From contig NC_089792.1 in assembly GCF_040412425.1 (NCBI RefSeq), forward strand, positions 22,270,861-22,334,860: a DNA stretch of 64,000 nt, in the 5' to 3' direction. The notes beneath the pieces were generated by a model. That model was not told where the DNA came from. It worked only from the letters and a program-made list of their open reading frames with translations, and made no database searches. The stretch is from Macrobrachium rosenbergii. Taxonomy: Eukaryota; Arthropoda; Malacostraca; Decapoda; Palaemonidae. The position numbers and the translations under genes were made by a program. Positions 62,952-64,000 of this stretch are shown one piece after another (position 1 is the stretch's first letter; the number at the start of each line of letters is the position of its first letter).

Positions 62952-63440
62952 TAAGCTAACCTTTTCCCCAAATTTCCCATTTATTTCTGCCATTAAGTTG
63001 GTCCAATTTTCCAGGAATGTCTTAACATACAATAGCGGAAATCTGCGTTCCCTCGCCTGTTGTCAACGGCCTGCTGCAGGTATACAAGGGTCATCAATGA
63101 GAAAGTATTAGTTGGTAAAGTTACTGTTCACAGCAGTTAAAGTTCAATGATGACCATTGTTTTGCATTTGCAAGGAATAAGCTTTAACCTTTATATAAAT
63201 TTCCCATTTATTTCTGCCATTGTGTTGGTCCAATTTTCCAGTGTGATGTATTGAACAATACAAAAAACGGAGAAATATCTGTATTTCCATTCTGGGTCGC
63301 CCATAAAGTCATAAATCTCCCAGCCTGTCACAACAAGTCGCCAACCATCATCAATGAACAACCAGCACTAACGAGTTGGCTAAGAGAAATTGCTTCTGGC
63401 AGTTAAAGTAATGAATGTGGGTCCTGTGACCATTAGTTTT
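62952..63440 (+). repeat. Diverged tandem duplication, about 225 bp
   Basis: AAATTTCCCATTTATTTCTG and TTGGTCCAATTTTCCAG occur at about 62970-63015 and 63200-63242. TCATCAATGA and GGCAGTTAAAGT/CAGCAGTTAAAGT follow in both. The intervening stretches differ, as in the 38-42-kb mosaic. Confidence 0.8.
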
Positions 63441-64000
63441 GGGAAAACACCTTTGACTTCGAAGGAGCTAAGGAAATAAGCCAAAATTACAGGTCATATA
63501 AATGTTTTATATAATCAAATGCCATCAGTGCCAGAGACCTATAGACGTCCTACAAGGAGCAAATATAATAATCAACAGGAATTCCTTAAAGACACCTCCA
63601 AAAGTTAGAATGAAGCAAGTGGAGGAGGTGCCTTTGAAAAAGTGTACCTGCCCAGAATATGACGTCATGGTTGACACAAGGGAAAATGGGAGATATATAG
63701 GACAGGCAGACAAGAAAGAGGAGACAAAATATCAGAGAGAGTCGAAATATAATAGTGTAGAAAGATAGAGTCTAAGCAGAGTGGGAAGATATATAGAGAA
63801 ACTTTTTCCGATGAGGGAAGCAGAAAAGACAGGAGAAGAAGTGTGTTTTGTGAAGAAAGACTCTCTCAAACAATAGTCCCCGTAATCTAATTCGTTAAGT
63901 CTCTCGAAACCATTATTTTAAAGTCTCGAACCATTAAGAAACAGTTAAGAAACTATAGGTGGAAGTGTAAGACAAGAAGTGCAAATAAAGAAGAAACGGG
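63441..64000. other. No gene recognised
   Basis: An 88-codon plus frame at 63502-63768 is Lys/Glu-rich and holds a CHQC and a KCTC pair. The spacing is not a recognisable zinc-finger pattern. It may be part of an uncharacterised exon or chance. Confidence 0.45.

Noticed and set aside
63502..63768. Zinc-binding protein exon (CHQC and KCTC pairs)
   Set aside because: Spacing of the cysteine pairs does not fit a known finger, and there is no further support.

Overview
This window looks like intergenic or giant-intron DNA from a decapod crustacean, most likely a shrimp, prawn or crayfish. The reasons are the very dense (AT)n, (AG)n/(TC)n and (AAT)n microsatellites, the lack of any long multi-domain reading frame, and several interspersed repeat families that I recall, unverified, from decapod sequence. 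By hand tally about 4% of the window is pure (AT)n. I found no intact protein-coding gene, rRNA, functional tRNA, CRISPR array or bacterial-type operon. Nearly all open frames come from microsatellites (Tyr-Ile, Leu-Ser, Cys-Val strings), minisatellites or decayed transposons.

Layout. 0-6 kb: (AG)n arrays, a 33-bp minisatellite (1.34-2.0 kb), two copies of a SINE-like family I call element S, and a degenerate CACTAAA minisatellite (4.7-6.0 kb). 6-10 kb: a GC-rich higher-order minisatellite with 148-bp monomers in 296-bp dimers (6.9-8.0 kb). It abuts a minus-strand coiled-coil reading frame broken by single-base shifts, three of them at A-runs (8.3-9.2 kb), followed by a perfect 29-bp-arm hairpin. 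10-19 kb: (AT)n arrays with attached short elements, a foldback element, a cluster of three copies of a tRNA-derived SINE, a non-LTR reverse transcriptase relic (15.5 kb) and two more element S copies, one with a perfect 17-bp target-site duplication. 20-25 kb: a 1.2-kb polypurine tract and an inverted pair of 0.3-kb elements, each with a polypurine head and a microsatellite tail, enclosing a second reverse transcriptase relic. 25-37 kb: mostly featureless sequence with two tandem copies of a palindrome-rich element and a tRNA-type SINE. 37.9-42 kb: a block-mosaic tandem duplication. 42-45 kb: the C-terminal end of a Helitron helicase, surrounded by scattered fragments of a 73-bp tandem repeat. 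45-64 kb: more SINEs with target-site duplications, (AT)n arrays, an A-rich minisatellite and a CpG-rich patch.

The genes do not work together as a pathway. The window records retroposition (element S, tRNA-SINEs, LINE relics), rolling-circle transposition (the Helitron relic), satellite expansion and palindrome-forming elements. The items most worth following up are the homopolymer-interrupted coiled-coil frame, the block mosaics at 38-42 and 42.4-44.4 kb (biological template switching or assembly artefact), and the inverted polypurine-headed element pair. All repeat-family links were made by eye within the window; no database was searched.
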